From contig JAQGDQ010001381.1 of assembly GCA_030141605.1 (NCBI GenBank), positions 1 to 40,000 of the forward strand: 40,000 nucleotides of DNA, written 5' to 3'. The stretch is from Tubiluchus corallicola (lineage: Eukaryota > Priapulida > Priapulimorpha > Priapulimorphida > Tubiluchidae). Positions 1 through 11,163 of this stretch are shown here, piece after piece. The notes under the pieces are model-generated. The model was not told the DNA's origin. It made no database searches and saw only the letters and a list, made by a program, of their open reading frames with translations. A program made the translations under genes and the position numbers. Every line of letters starts with the position of its first letter. Position 1 is the stretch's first letter.

Positions 1-289
1 TATGAGAAGAGGCAAGATTTAAATTAGCAAACAAAACGGAAAATTTAAACTCGTCAAAAACAAAACTAATAATTACATATAAAACAAGAACTCAAACCAA
101 CATAAGAAACAAAAAAATGAAGCGATGTCAAGTCATGAGTAAATCATCATCAATCACAACTATCATAAGCATAAAGATTATTACAGAATAAGGAACTCTA
201 ATCATGAAAGCACACGGAGAATGTCAAAAGACAAAAATACACTCACAAAGATACAATCAGCATTTTTACTATAGTATTAGTTCAGGTAC
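1..289 (-). other. PSMC3 intron 2, partial
   Basis: This is AT-rich sequence downstream (minus strand) of the donor that closes PSMC3 exon 2. I looked for the next conserved exon of the proteasome ATPase and did not find it, so the gene continues beyond the left edge. No repeat or RNA gene was recognised here. Confidence 0.6.
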
Positions 290-3200
290 CTTAATTTCAT
301 TGTCTAGTAACCTAGTTCTACTGTCAATGTCATCTGTATTCATTCGCAGCACCTCTTCCCCAACTGTATCCTAAAATGCAATGAAATTTGTAGTGTAGAA
401 AAAACACACTATGAACTATGAATTTATTTTCACACATCAAAATACAATATCAAACTCATTAATAAACTTTAAATAAAATAATTTGAGTAGTGCGAGGTGA
501 GTGTACGACCATACGGTCATTAACACACTCACCTTACTTAAATGAAAAAATGATTATAGTTATGCATGCTTCTGTAGATAACTTAATGTAAATAAGGATG
601 AAGTAAATGATGTAATAATTTGAGTAGTGCGAGGTGAGTGTACGACCATACGGTCATTAACACACTCACCTTACTTAAATGAAAAAATGATTATAGTTAT
701 GCATGCTTCTGTAGATAACTTAATGTAAATAAGGATGAAGTAAATGATGTAATAATTTGAGTAGTGCGAGGTGAGTGTACGACCATACGGTCATTAACAC
801 ACTCACCTTACTTAAATGAAAAAATGATTATAGTTATGCATGCTTCTGTAGATAACTTAATGTAAATAAGGATGAAGTAAATGATGTAATAATTTGAGTA
901 GTGCGAGGTGAGTGTACGACCATACGGTCATTAACACACTCACCTTACTTAAATGAAAAAATGATTATAGTTATGCATGCTTCTGTAGATAACTTAATGT
1001 AAATAAGGATGAAGTAAATGATGTAATAATTTGAGTAGTGCGAGGTGAGTGTACGACCATACGGTCATTAACACACTCACCTTACTTAAATGAAAAAATG
1101 ATTATAGTTATGCATGCTTCTGTAGATAACTTAATGTAAATAAGGATGAAGTAAATGATGTAATAATTTGAGTAGTGCGAGGTGAGTGTACGACCATACG
1201 GTCATTAACACACTCACCTTACTTAAATGAAAAAATGATTATAGTTATGCATGCTTCTGTAGATAACTTAATGTAAATAAGGATGAAGTAAATGATGTAA
1301 TAATTTGAGTAGTGCGAGGTGAGTGTACGACCATACGGTCATTAACACACTCACCTTACTTAAATGAAAAAATGATTATAGTTATGCATGCTTCTGTAGA
1401 TAACTTAATGTAAATAAGGATGAAGTAAATGATGTAATAATTTGAGTAGTGCGAGGTGAGTGTACGACCATACGGTCATTAACACACTCACCTTACTTAA
1501 ATGAAAAAATGATTATAGTTATGCATGCTTCTGTAGATAACTTAATGTAAATAAGGATGAAGTAAATGATGTAATAATTTGAGTAGTGCGAGGTGAGTGT
1601 ACGACCATACGGTCATTAACACACTCACCTTACTTAAATGAAAAAATGATTATAGTTATGCATGCTTCTGTAGATAACTTAATGTAAATAAGGATGAAGT
1701 AAATGATGTAATAATTTGAGTAGTGCGAGGTGAGTGTACGACCATACGGTCATTAACACACTCACCTTACTTAAATGAAAAAATGATTATAGTTATGCAT
1801 GCTTCTGTAGATAACTTAATGTAAATAAGGATGAAGTAAATGATGTAATAATTTGAGTAGTGCGAGGTGAGTGTACGACCATACGGTCATTAACACACTC
1901 ACCTTACTTAAATGAAAAAATGATTATAGTTATGCATGCTGCTGTAGATAACTTAATGTAAATAAGGATGAAGTAAATGGTGTAATAATTTGAGTTGTGC
2001 GAGGTGAGTGTACGACCATACGGTCATTAACACACTCACCTTACTTAAATGAAAAAATGATTATAGTTATGCATGCTTCTGTAGATAACTTAATGTAAAT
2101 AAGGATGAAGTAAATGATGTAATAATTTGAGTAGTGCGAGGTGAGTGTACGACCATACGGTCATTAACACACTCACCTTACTTAAATGAAAAAATGATTA
2201 TAGTTATGCATGCTTCTGTAGATAACTTAATGTAAATAAGGATGAAGTAAATGATGTAATAATTTGAGTAGTGCGAGGTGAGTGTACGACCATACGGTCA
2301 TTAACACACTCACCTTACTTAAATGAAAAAATGATTATAGTTATGCATGCTTCTGTAGATAACTTAATGTAAATAAAGATGAAGTAAATGATGTAATAAT
2401 TTGAGTAGTGTGAGGTGAGTGTACGACCATACGGTCATTAACACACTCACCTTACTTAAATGAAAAAATGATTATAGTTGTGCATGCTTCTGTAGATAAC
2501 TTAATGTAAATAAGGATGAAGTAAATGATGTAAAAATTTGAGTAGTGCGAAGTGAGTGTACGACCATACGGTCATTAACACACTCACCTTACTAAAATGA
2601 AAAAATGATTATAGTTATGCATGCTTCTGCAGATAACTTAATGTAAATAAGGATGAAGTAAATGGTGTAATAATTTGAGTTGTGCGAGGTGAGTGTACGA
2701 CCATACGGTCATTAACACACTCACCTTACTTAAATGAAAAAATGATTATAGTTATGCATGCTTCTGCAGATAACTTAATGTAAATAAGGATGAAGTAAAT
2801 GATGTAATAATTTGAGTAGTGCGAGGTGAGTGTATGACCATACGATCATTAACACACTCACGTTACTTAAATGAAAAAATGATTATAGTTATGCATGCTT
2901 CTGTAGATAACTTAATGTAAATAAGGATGAAGTAAATGATGTAATAATAGCAATGGTATAAGAGCAATAAACCTGAAAGTTGAGAAAGGAAAACATAATA
3001 TGTAATTACGATTTTGAGTGAGCCTTAAAGGGTGAAATTTGTTTTAAATAGTTACGAATATGAATTATGTGATTATCTGTCAATGTACCACTTACTTGTA
3101 TTAAACTGCACTAAAAATACCCCTAACGGATTACATTGCATGAACTTATTACTACTAGACCAGTTAAACAGCAATTATAATTAAAAATAAAACAATGATT

Positions 3201-3560
3201 TTATAAAGCACTTTTCCTTTTATATTACATGCTGTTTATTATTACTTAAATAGTAAACAGGCAAATTCGAAATATGCAGGAAAATCTTATAAATGTTCAA
3301 TTAATTAGAGAAAATGACAGATTACTAAAGCCAACGTACAACCAAAAAAACACAGAATGACGAGGCTATTTTAGTGTCAGTTTATAAATTAAAATAATAA
3401 CAAATATTATCAAAACTGAACTTTCAGAAAAGTAACAGTGTATTTCATGTAAGTTTATATTAACTCTAGGGATTTGTAAACACTTTTTAATCGAACGAAC
3501 CTCTTCATCTCCCCAGATAGCTTTGTCTTCTAAACTCGTAGCAGCAGCAACAGCAGCCAT
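290..3560 (-). CDS. PSMC3: 26S proteasome regulatory AAA-ATPase subunit Rpt5 (PSMC3), 5' end, two exons
   Basis: Exon 1 is 3501-3560 (20 codons, starting MAAVAAATSLEDKAIWGDEE). Exon 2 is 290-370 (27 codons). Both junctions fit: exon 1 ends GAG|gttcgt, the acceptor reads cattttag|GAT, and exon 2 ends AAG|gtacct; the intron is phase 0. Exon 2 contains GEEVLRMNTDDI and RTRLLDNEIK, which align without gaps to the N-terminal region of animal PSMC3 (EEVLKMSTEEI, RTRLLDSEIK) just before its coiled coil. Rpt5 is one of six ATPases in the base of the 19S regulatory particle; it helps unfold substrates and open the 20S gate. The coiled coil, OB and AAA domains lie off the left edge. The Ala-rich extension before the conserved acidic segment is longer than in vertebrates. 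Intron 1 (371-3500) is about 3.1 kb and mostly tandem repeat. No poly-A site is in view. Confidence 0.9.
405..3018 (-). mobile_element. Short retroelement copy with an internally amplified 137-bp unit
   Basis: On the minus strand this starts near TCAAAATCGTAATTAC (3018) and ends with a tail reading aaataaa-TTCATAG-TTCATAG near 405. The same 5' and 3' sequences flank a single unit at 10855-11117 on the plus strand, so the two are copies of one dispersed element. Here the middle is expanded about 18-fold. The hairpin followed by an AATAAA-like motif and a short repeated tail suggests a non-LTR or SINE-type retroposon. No coding sequence was found. It lies in the sense orientation of PSMC3, with its tail about 35 bp upstream of the exon 2 acceptor. 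Confidence 0.7.
484..2949 (-). repeat. Tandem array, 137-bp period, 18 units, one hairpin per unit
   Basis: The start TGAGTAGTGCGAGG recurs at 484, 621, 758 and onward to 2813, giving 18 units of exactly 137 bp. Each unit has a perfect 10-bp stem, AGGTGAGTGT / ACACTCACCT (495-504 and 525-534 in unit 1), around a 20-nt loop with the inner palindrome GACC-ATAC-GGTC. The left-hand units (to about 1850) look identical. Units from about 1930 on carry scattered substitutions, some shared between non-adjacent units (for example the GAGTTGTGC variant near 1994 and 2678). Confidence 0.97.
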
Positions 3561-3599
3561 GTTTCAAGGTACGCTTTGGCATGCTTCAGGAAGCGACGC

Positions 3600-3830
3600 A
3601 CCGAGGATTTTAACGAGTATTTAGACATAGACATATACATAAATATAGACTTTTTTATTTATATCGCCTCATTTACACCTGTATACAAATTGACTATTAT
3701 TTTTTAGTTATTGATTAAATAGGATAAATTAAGGATAAAGGAAAGAGTTAAGGGGGTGCAGGAGAAAGGGTAGCGAAAGACCATTTGGTCATCGAGTCAG
3801 CTATCCTTCTCAGGTTAGTGAAAATTGTAA
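3600..3830 (-). mobile_element. Retroelement 3' end with hairpin
   Basis: The stem is AAGGGTAGC (3766-3774) against GCTATCCTT (3800-3808), 9 bp with one G:T pair. The 25-nt loop contains GACCATTTGGTC. Read on the minus strand, the loop ends in TCTTTCGC, as in the hairpin at 24444, and is followed downstream by an AATAAA-like run and an AGTCTAT-rich tail near 3615-3660. It lies just upstream of the PSMC3 start. Boundaries are approximate. Confidence 0.5.
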
Positions 3831-4203
3831 AAATTTTGTGGTGCTGCTGTTAACATGAATTTATGGGGGGATACATTAAACATGAAAGCGAAATAACCAA
3901 GTAAGCTATGCAACCTAAGAAATAAATGAAAAATATGAAATGATTATTAACAAAATATGTAAAGCATTTAACTAACCGATTAAAAGAAAAAACTAGAAAA
4001 AAGTCAAACCAAAAAAAACATAAATAATAAATCAGTGAAAGAAACAAAATATGTATAATAAACTCAAACAAAATATAATGAAGCAAAGATATGCAATCGT
4101 GTCAAATTACACATAATGATAAAATACTATGCAATGCAAGAACTAGTGCAGAAAAATGGAGCAAACAAAATATGTAGTGAAATTTGAGTATGTGACTAAA
4201 TAG
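3831..4203. other. Intergenic, no gene seen
   Basis: AT-rich sequence with no conserved reading frame or repeat that I could recognise. It ends in the 8-bp target site CTAAATAG (4196-4203) of the adjoining MITE. Confidence 0.5.
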
Positions 4204-4644
4204 TAGGGGTGAGCATCGAACGTTCGAGTTCGAACGTTCGAATCGAATTCGAAAGCTCGAATTCGATTCGAACGAGTTTTTTTTAGTTCGAACTCGATTC
4301 GAATCCAAAACTATAGATTCGAATAATTTAGCACTTCAATCACATATGTTCCTGATCACTAAAACGATTGAAACAACATGAAATTAGCGTAATTTAGCAG
4401 TGATTTCTGTGCACAATTTTAAACAAATTACTAGTCGTTTTATTGCAGAACAAAATGTAGTGATACACATGATCTTTGTAAGACTAATTTTTACTGGTGG
4501 TTCGAAAACTTTTTCGAAAATCGTTCCAACTCAATTCGAATTCGGTTCGAATTCGAAACACTGAAGTTTGGTTCGATTCGAATTTGAAAATCACAAATTC
4601 GGTTCGATTCGAATTCGCTTTCTGGTAGAGAATGCTCACCCCTA
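4204..4644 (+). mobile_element. hAT-type MITE (copy 1), intact, with 8-bp target duplication
   Basis: Terminal inverted repeats are TAGGGGTGAGCA at 4204 and TGCTCACCCCTA ending at 4644. The flanks are CTAAATAG at 4196-4203 and 4645-4652, a perfect 8-bp target-site duplication; 8 bp is the size left by hAT transposases. The interior is built from permutations of GAATTCGAATCGAA-like motifs on both sides of an AT-rich middle, so long open frames here are by-products of the repeat. There is no transposase. A second copy, inverted, is at 16455-16849. Confidence 0.92.
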
Positions 4645-4849
4645 CTAAATAGACTATATGGCTCAAAAAAATAATAAAAACTTGATGATAACTGTGAAAC
4701 AATGAGCAAAATAATCACAATAAAGTGAATATATATGAAGTGAGAAAAGCATAATATGGAAGTAAAAACATAAGTGGAGCACGCAAAGTTATAAAAAATT
4801 AAGTATGAGAAAAACTGTTGTAGTTGCTGGATTTGTTTGAAGATTATTT

Positions 4850-7000
4850 TTTACTTCCCTTTTATAGTTGCAAAGAAATAATAACAATTTTACACTTTGA
4901 TGAGAAGATGTACTATGGTAATATAATTATAGTTAATAGATTAGCTCAAGGGTAATACATTAACACTAACAGGGAAGGTTTATCAGATTTGATCTTAGCA
5001 GAAAAGTCACACATGGTAAATAGAAATAAGAAAGGATTTATAGCTAATTATCAAATAGCTAAAGGTGCCATTTTTAGTTCATTAGACAGACTGTTCCACA
5101 ACAAAGCACCTTGATAAGATAAAGATCTTTGCCCTTTGTTAGTATTAAATCTATGTACATAGAAAGTTTGGTTAGTGGCAAATCGTGTATGATACTCGTG
5201 CATCTGGGCTACGGATTTGTAGTAATTCTGAAAAATTTCAGGAAGCATATTATGTTTAAACGTATGTAAAAATTTGGCCATCTCTAATTCATATATATTC
5301 TGAAGTTTTAAGATTTTATGCTGGTGGTATAAAGGTGTAACATGAGCTCTTCTATTTGCATTTGTCCAAAGCTTTATAAATTTATTTTGATTAGTAATTA
5401 GGGGATACAATGTGGAATGGGGTGCTGAGCCATAGGTAGGTTTGCTGTATTCTAAATACGGTGAAAATAGGGAAGAATATAAAAGTTTTTTTGAATCATA
5501 ATTCAGAAAATGCCTAACTTTTTAAAAAATACCAATAATTTTACTGGTTTTGTTAACAATATATTGCATATATGCTTTCCATGAAAGATTGTGATCTATT
5601 AATACTCCTAGATATATTATTTGATGTACAGGTTGTATCCTGGTATTTCCCATTGTCAAATTTAATGTTAAATTTTTTACTTTTCTGGGTTTACGAATTA
5701 TCATATATTTTGTTTTGGAATAGTTTATAGAAAGCCGGTTGGCTCTCATCCATACATCTACTTTAGCTAGTTCAACATTAAGAAATTCTTCTAGGTGACT
5801 TATGTTAGTATCAGAACTGAAAAAGTTAGTATCATCAGCAAAAGTCTAGTATGTAATTGGGTATTTGAAGGGAGATCATTTATGTCGAGCAAGAAAAAAA
5901 GGGGACCAAGAGTTGAGCCTTGAAGAACACCACACTGCACATTTACCAGTGAGTTTTTATTCTCGATAGATGGATATTGTTTCCTATTGTGTAAACATGA
6001 CTGCAGCAATTGAAGAGACAGGCCTCTGATACCATAGTGTTCAAGTTTGGCTAGTAAAATATCATGTTGTACAGTACCAAAGGCCTTAGACAAATCTAAA
6101 AATATGGCACAGGTGTACTTATTGTGATCCATATTTAGTAACAGATTGTCTATAAGTTCAGCAATAGCTAGAGTTGTGCAGTATCTTTTGCAAAACCCAA
6201 ACTGAAATCTAGAGAGAATTTTGTTGTCGTTTATAAATTTAATTAGTCTGTCATAAAGCAATTTTTCAAAAATTTTGGAAATAGGTGAAAGTAAAGATAT
6301 TGGCCTATATTGGCCTATAGTTAGTGGGGTTATCAGGGGAGCCACCTTTATAAATAGGAATAATTTTAGCTATCTTTAAACAGTTTGGAAATGTACCTTC
6401 AGTAATAGCCTTGTTAAACAATTTAGTTAGAACAGGGGAAATACAGAGACCAGCTGATTTGTAAAAAGATATAGGAATGTTTTCATGACCGGAGGCTTTA
6501 TTCTGATTTAAATTCTTTATTGCTGTATTTACTTCAGCTTCAATAATGGGTGTTAAGAAAATCGAGTTTGGCAAAGGACGTCCTTGAAAGGATTGAAATG
6601 ACAATTGTGTGGGTTGTATTTTAGATGTCATAGAAGGACCAATGGAAACAAAAAAAGTATTCATGACTTGACAGATATCAGTTATATCACTTGAGAGAAT
6701 ACCATCTTTGTACATCTTTTTTGGTGTTATGCGTTGTTGCAATTTAGCATTTATCAAACTATTTATGGTCGACCAAAGTTTGTGTTATTTTTACTATTTT
6801 GCAAGGTTTCTTGATAGTACCTTTTTTTGCTAAATATTTTATATGGTTGAGTTTGTTCGAATAAACTTTGTATTTATTTCTATTATAAACATTGTTAGAG
6901 TTTTTAGAAGTATTAAACAGTTGGCTTCTAGTTTTGATAGATTTCAGTATGCCTGGTGTTATCCATGGCTTGTGAAAAGTTACCGCCTCACGTCACTATT
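4850..7000 (-). pseudogene. Non-LTR retrotransposon (LINE) relic: broken reverse transcriptase, endonuclease missing
   Basis: On the minus strand, pieces of one reverse transcriptase lie in order. About 6980-6760 is linker-like (KPWITPGILKS). 6757-6305 carries the fingers segment ([10 protein letters not shown], then KIIPIYKGG and NYRPI). 6345-5800 carries [33 protein letters not shown] and CGVLQGSTLGPLFF. A further frame near 5850 holds the catalytic ADDTNFF. 5749-5522 holds the thumb (SKTKYMIIRK, YLGVLIDHNLSW) and 5410-5051 the C-terminal segment (GALLWNSLSNEL). Frameshifts fall near 6310-6345, next to a short duplicated TATTGGCC, and before the ADD motif. No apurinic endonuclease domain is visible upstream, which suggests 5' truncation. 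The motif style fits the Jockey/CR1/L2 group; the clade is not settled. Confidence 0.9.
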
Positions 7001-7944
7001 TCTGTAGCTGAAAGAGTTCCCATATTATGATTAAGGTTAAATAGTAAAAGAGTCCCTCGGCTCGCTTTCACGTGGATTCATGGTCTTAATACTAGAACTA
7101 GACTTATCTTATCTCATTAAATGAACGGATAAGCAGTAATACTACATTCTACAGCAGCTGCAGAAGGATCAGCAGGCAGTTCAGTATTTTTTGTTAAATT
7201 TAGCCGCACAATTCAATCAAATTTAATTCAAACGTGCATTTATTTCCATACGATATAAATGAAGCAAATGAGTATATTTCATTCATTATCATAATTGGAA
7301 ATATGATGGCGGAAGACCACAATCGTCAATCAGTCGAGCCATCTTGCCATAGATGAAAGTGAAACTAGGATGGCATTATAACTATTTATTATTTTAACTC
7401 GTGAATAAAATTGAGAATATATTACTACTATTTTATTTAGGAATTTGATCTGCTTAAATTTGACTGATCATAGATTTTTTTCTAAACAACTTTAAATATC
7501 TGTGGGGTCAAAATGCAGCCAAACATATCTACATATACAACAAAGTGATAAGCAAAAAGCAAAGCAATGATAGCTATAACCCAAACAATATGGAACAAAA
7601 ATGATTATAAAAATAATCAAAATGCCAGCTGACCTATCGTCCATGCACAATTCAAAATGAGAGAAATTTAACGAAACTAAAATTTAAAATTAACTTTCAA
7701 ACCCTGAACTGAACCGTGTCCCAAAACATACGAGTTAAAAATATAACAAAAGTGTCTGAATCAAACAAAATCAACCAAATTTGAGTCTACACATTATTCT
7801 GTGGTAATATTCTTTCGTGTGAGTCATTTTTGAAAAATAGTATGTTTTCTTTCAATATTTTAAAATATAAATTATTTTGACCTACAATTTAAGGTTGGAA
7901 CCAGTTTTGTTTGAATTTAATGATTTGTGTTGCAGGGCGTTAAA
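7001..7944. other. Intergenic, no gene seen
   Basis: AT-rich sequence between the LINE relic and the 72-bp array. I see no splice-bounded coding segment, RNA gene or repeat. Confidence 0.5.
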
Positions 7945-8583
7945 GTGAAGAGCAAGTCACTCAGTATGTTGGGTTTATGTTACTGTTATCGCTTAAACGG
8001 TTTGTGGTGTGCTAAAGTAAAGAGCAAGTCACTCAGCATGTTGGGGTTATTTTACTGTTATCAGTTAAACTGTTTGTGGTGTGCTAAAGTGAAGAGCAAG
8101 TCACTCAGTATGTTGGGTTTATGTTACTGTTATCGCTTAAACGGTTTGTGGTGTGCTAAAGTAAAGAGCAAGTCACTCAGCATGTTGGGGTTATTTTACT
8201 GTTATCGCTTAAACGGTTTGTGGTGTGCTAAAGTGAAGAGCAAGTCACTCAGTATGTTGGGTTTATGTTACTGTTATCGCTTAAACGGTTTGTGGTGTGC
8301 TAAAGTAAAGAGCAAGTCACTCAGCATGTTGGGGTTATTTTACTGTTATCGCTTAAACGGTTTGTGGTGTGCTAAAGTGAAGAGCAAGTCACTCAGTATG
8401 TTGGGTTTATGTTACTGTTATCGCTTAAACGGTTTGTGGTGTGCTAAAGTAAAGAGCAAGTCACTCAGCATGTTGGGGTTATTTTTCTGTTATCAGTTAA
8501 ACTGTTTGTGGTGTGCTAAAGTAAAGAACAAAGTCACTCAGTATGTTGGGGTTATTTTACTGTTATCGCTTAAACTGAAAAAG
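7945..8583 (+). repeat. Tandem array, 72-bp period in a 144-bp alternating higher-order pattern
   Basis: There are eight full units and one partial. Units starting at 7945, 8089, 8233 and 8377 are type A (GTGAAGAGC, AGTATGTTGGG). Those at 8017, 8161, 8305 and 8449 are type B (GTAAAGAGC, AGCATGTTGGGG). Strict A-B alternation shows that the unit recently amplified is the 144-bp dimer. The outermost B units (8017, 8449) share a variant (ATCAGTTAAACTG) not found in the inner ones. The period is a multiple of three with no stops, so a 24-residue repeat is open across the array. It has no ATG start and I do not call it a gene. Confidence 0.96.
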
Positions 8584-8994
8584 TTATAGCAAAGAAATTT
8601 GCAAAAAAAAATTTATAAAGCTTAAATTTAAAATATTCTAGCTGTGAATAAAAATTTTCAGGCCTGGGGGATAACCGCCATTAACTGGAACTTCGTGGCT
8701 TTCCTTAATCGCGCTGTTTAAACTAATTCAGACTTCTGCAGCTTACCTAATATTCACGCTAAAATGTTACAAAGTCAGCTAGCTAATTTTTTGCAAAGAC
8801 TGACTGTACTTTTGACGAAGATTAACAGCGCACTACTTTCCCTTCAAAACGAACGACGTCATTGGAAGAGGAATGGGCATTCAAAATGGGAGCGCTCAAG
8901 CATGAAGTGATCGCGACTTTAAAGTGACTTTACTAGTTACACGAGATGCTTATTGAACTTTTATTACTGAAAACTTCTAACATTTGTTGCAAAC
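8584..8994. other. Intergenic, no gene seen
   Basis: Slightly more GC-rich than its surroundings at 8690-8940. I found no reading frame, splice structure or recognisable repeat. Confidence 0.4.
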
Positions 8995-8998
8995 ATGG

Positions 8999-9985
8999 AA
9001 ATAAGCCTAACCTCCTAGAAGGCTTGTCTTTTTCTTTAACTCAAAACTAAATGGAAGGATGTAAATGATGTGTGATTAACTCAGTATGTCTTCATCAAAT
9101 AAGCCTAACCTCCTAGAAAACTTGGCTTTCCCTTTAACTGAAAACAAAATGGAAGGACGTAAATTATGCGTGACATACTGAGTACGTCTTCATCAAATAA
9201 GCCTGACCTCCTAGAAGGCTTGTCTTTTCCTTTAACTGAAAACAAAATGGAAGGACGTAAATTATTCGTGACATACTGAGTACGTCTTCATCAAATAAGC
9301 CTGACCTCCTAGAAGGCTTGTCTTTTCCTTTAACTCAAAACTTAATGGAAGGACGTAAATTATGCGTGACATACTGAGTACGTCTTCATCAAATAAGCCT
9401 GACCTCCTAGAAGGCTTGTCTTTTCCTTTAACTCAAAACTTAATGGAAGGACGTAAATTATTCGTGACATACTGAGTACGTCTTCATCAAATAAGCCTGA
9501 CCTCCTAGAAGGCTTGTCTTTTCCTTTAACTGAAAACAAAATGGAAGGACGTAAATTATTCGTGACATACTGAGTACGTCTTCATCAAATAAGCCTGACC
9601 TCCTAGAAGGCTTGTCTTTTCCTTTAACTGAAAACAAAATGGAAGGACGTAAATTATTCGTGACATACTGAGTACGTCTTCATCAAATAAGCCTGACCTC
9701 CTAGAAGGCTTGTCTTTTCCTTTAACTCAAAACTTAATGGAAGGACGTAAATTATGCGTGACATACTGAGTACGTCTTCATCAAATAAGCCTGACCTCCT
9801 AGAAGGCTTGTCTTTTCCTTTAACTGAAAACAAAATGGAAGGACGTAAATTATTCGTGACATACTGAGTACGTCTTCATCAAATAAGCCTGACCTCCTAG
9901 AAGGCTTGTCTTTTCCTTTAACTCAAAACTTAATGGAAGGACGTAAATTATGCGTGACATACTGAGTACGTCTTCGTTAAATTAG
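8999..9985. repeat. Tandem array, 98-bp period, about 10 units, two variant types
   Basis: The start ATAAGCCTRACCTCCTAG recurs every 98 bp (9001, 9099, 9197, 9295, ...). Units carry CTGAAAACAAAATGG or CTCAAAACTTAATGG in the middle, and TTATTCG or TTATGCG later. The two sites are mostly linked, but the unit at 9393 mixes them, which indicates recombination or gene conversion. The first and last units are the most diverged, the usual sign of edge decay. Confidence 0.95.
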
Positions 9986-10080
9986 CCTAAGCGCCTAGAT
10001 GGCTTGTTAGAGACTTACCAATGTTGCCAAAACTAAGTGGAATGACACAAATTATACGTGAAACATACTACTAACACACA

Positions 10081-10120
10081 CTTGCATGAACACGCACACA
10101 CTAGCATGCACACACACACA

Positions 10121-10212
<92 letters not shown>
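10081..10212. repeat. (CA)n microsatellite
   Basis: Imperfect CA repeat that becomes pure from about 10117 to 10210. His/Thr-rich open frames across it are artefacts. Confidence 0.98.
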
Positions 10213-10214
<2 letters not shown>

Positions 10215-10854
10215 CATGTACAGTACTTCTTTGTCAGTATAGTACTACTTCTAACTTTCCACAAGGTTTGACCTTTTCCTTAAGAAATGGATACACAATG
10301 ATGACCAATGATGACAGTAAAATACTCGTATAATACGTTTGATTTGAAAAGCTTACAAGTAATTTTATTTACTGACACACGAACTTCAATCATGGCAGAC
10401 AAAAGAACAACTTTGCTTTACAACTAGCTGCGTTATTTCGTATTCTGCTGCTTTACTGCTTCTAAATGCTATGAGAATCATCTCCAGAGATTCCTCTAGA
10501 AGAAAATTACTAACCAGTTTAGGTCAAACATTAAAAAACATGCAAGATAATTTCTGAAAATCTGCTGCGACCGATGAAGTTGTAGGCTATTATCACATGC
10601 CACTTAATAAGTTGTAGTATGTACCAATCATTTCCTCTCCTTCTTTACAAAAAGCTACCAAACAATATAAGATATTTTTACTTAGTAAATATTCATTGGC
10701 GTAGAAAACCAGAGGTTTTTTCTCTTTTTGTGCACGTGTGTCTTTTGGCACTAATGTTTTTGTTTTACTAACAGGTACCATTACGACCTTTGTTACTTTA
10801 TTAGTAAAAGTATAAATAAATTTAAATGAAATTATTCATTCATCGCAGCCTATA
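10213..10854. other. Intergenic, no gene seen
   Basis: Unannotated sequence upstream of the retroelement copy before MRPS16. A 62-residue open frame at 10593-10781 (minus) has no features I recognise and no clear splice or start context. Confidence 0.4.
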
Positions 10855-11117
10855 TCAAAATCGTAATTACATATTATGTTTTCCTTATGTTTCCTTGCTA
10901 TTATTACATCATTTACTTTATTACATCAATTTCATTGAGTCATCTACAAAAGCACGCATATCTTTAATAATTTTTTCATTTTCATTTAAGTAAGGTGAGT
11001 GTGTTAATGACCGTATGGTCGTACACTCACCTCACACTACTCAAACCATTTTATTTATTGTTTATTTATGTGTACAATATTGTATATTGATGTGTGAAAT
11101 AAATTCATAGTTCATAG
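10855..11117 (+). mobile_element. Single-unit copy of the retroelement at 405-3018
   Basis: It shares TCAAAATCGTAATTAC at its start, one diverged copy of the 137-bp unit, the hairpin AGGTGAGTGT (10993-11002) / ACACTCACCT (11023-11032), and the tail GAAATAAATTCATAGTTCAT. It is in the sense orientation of MRPS16 and ends about 46 bp before its start codon. It shows the state of the element before tandem amplification. Confidence 0.8.
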
Positions 11118-11163
11118 TACCACTAATCGTGCGCATTTTTTCAGAATTTGCAGAATAGCCAAA

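Noticed and set aside
484-2949. CRISPR-like array because of regular palindromic repeats
   Set aside because: The whole 137-bp unit is repeated with no unique spacers, and the context is an intron of an animal gene.
7927-8589. 220-residue open frame with a 24-residue repeat
   Set aside because: It follows from a 72-bp tandem repeat without stops; it begins with GTG, has no splice or promoter support, and the unit changes are not biased to silent sites as far as I can see.
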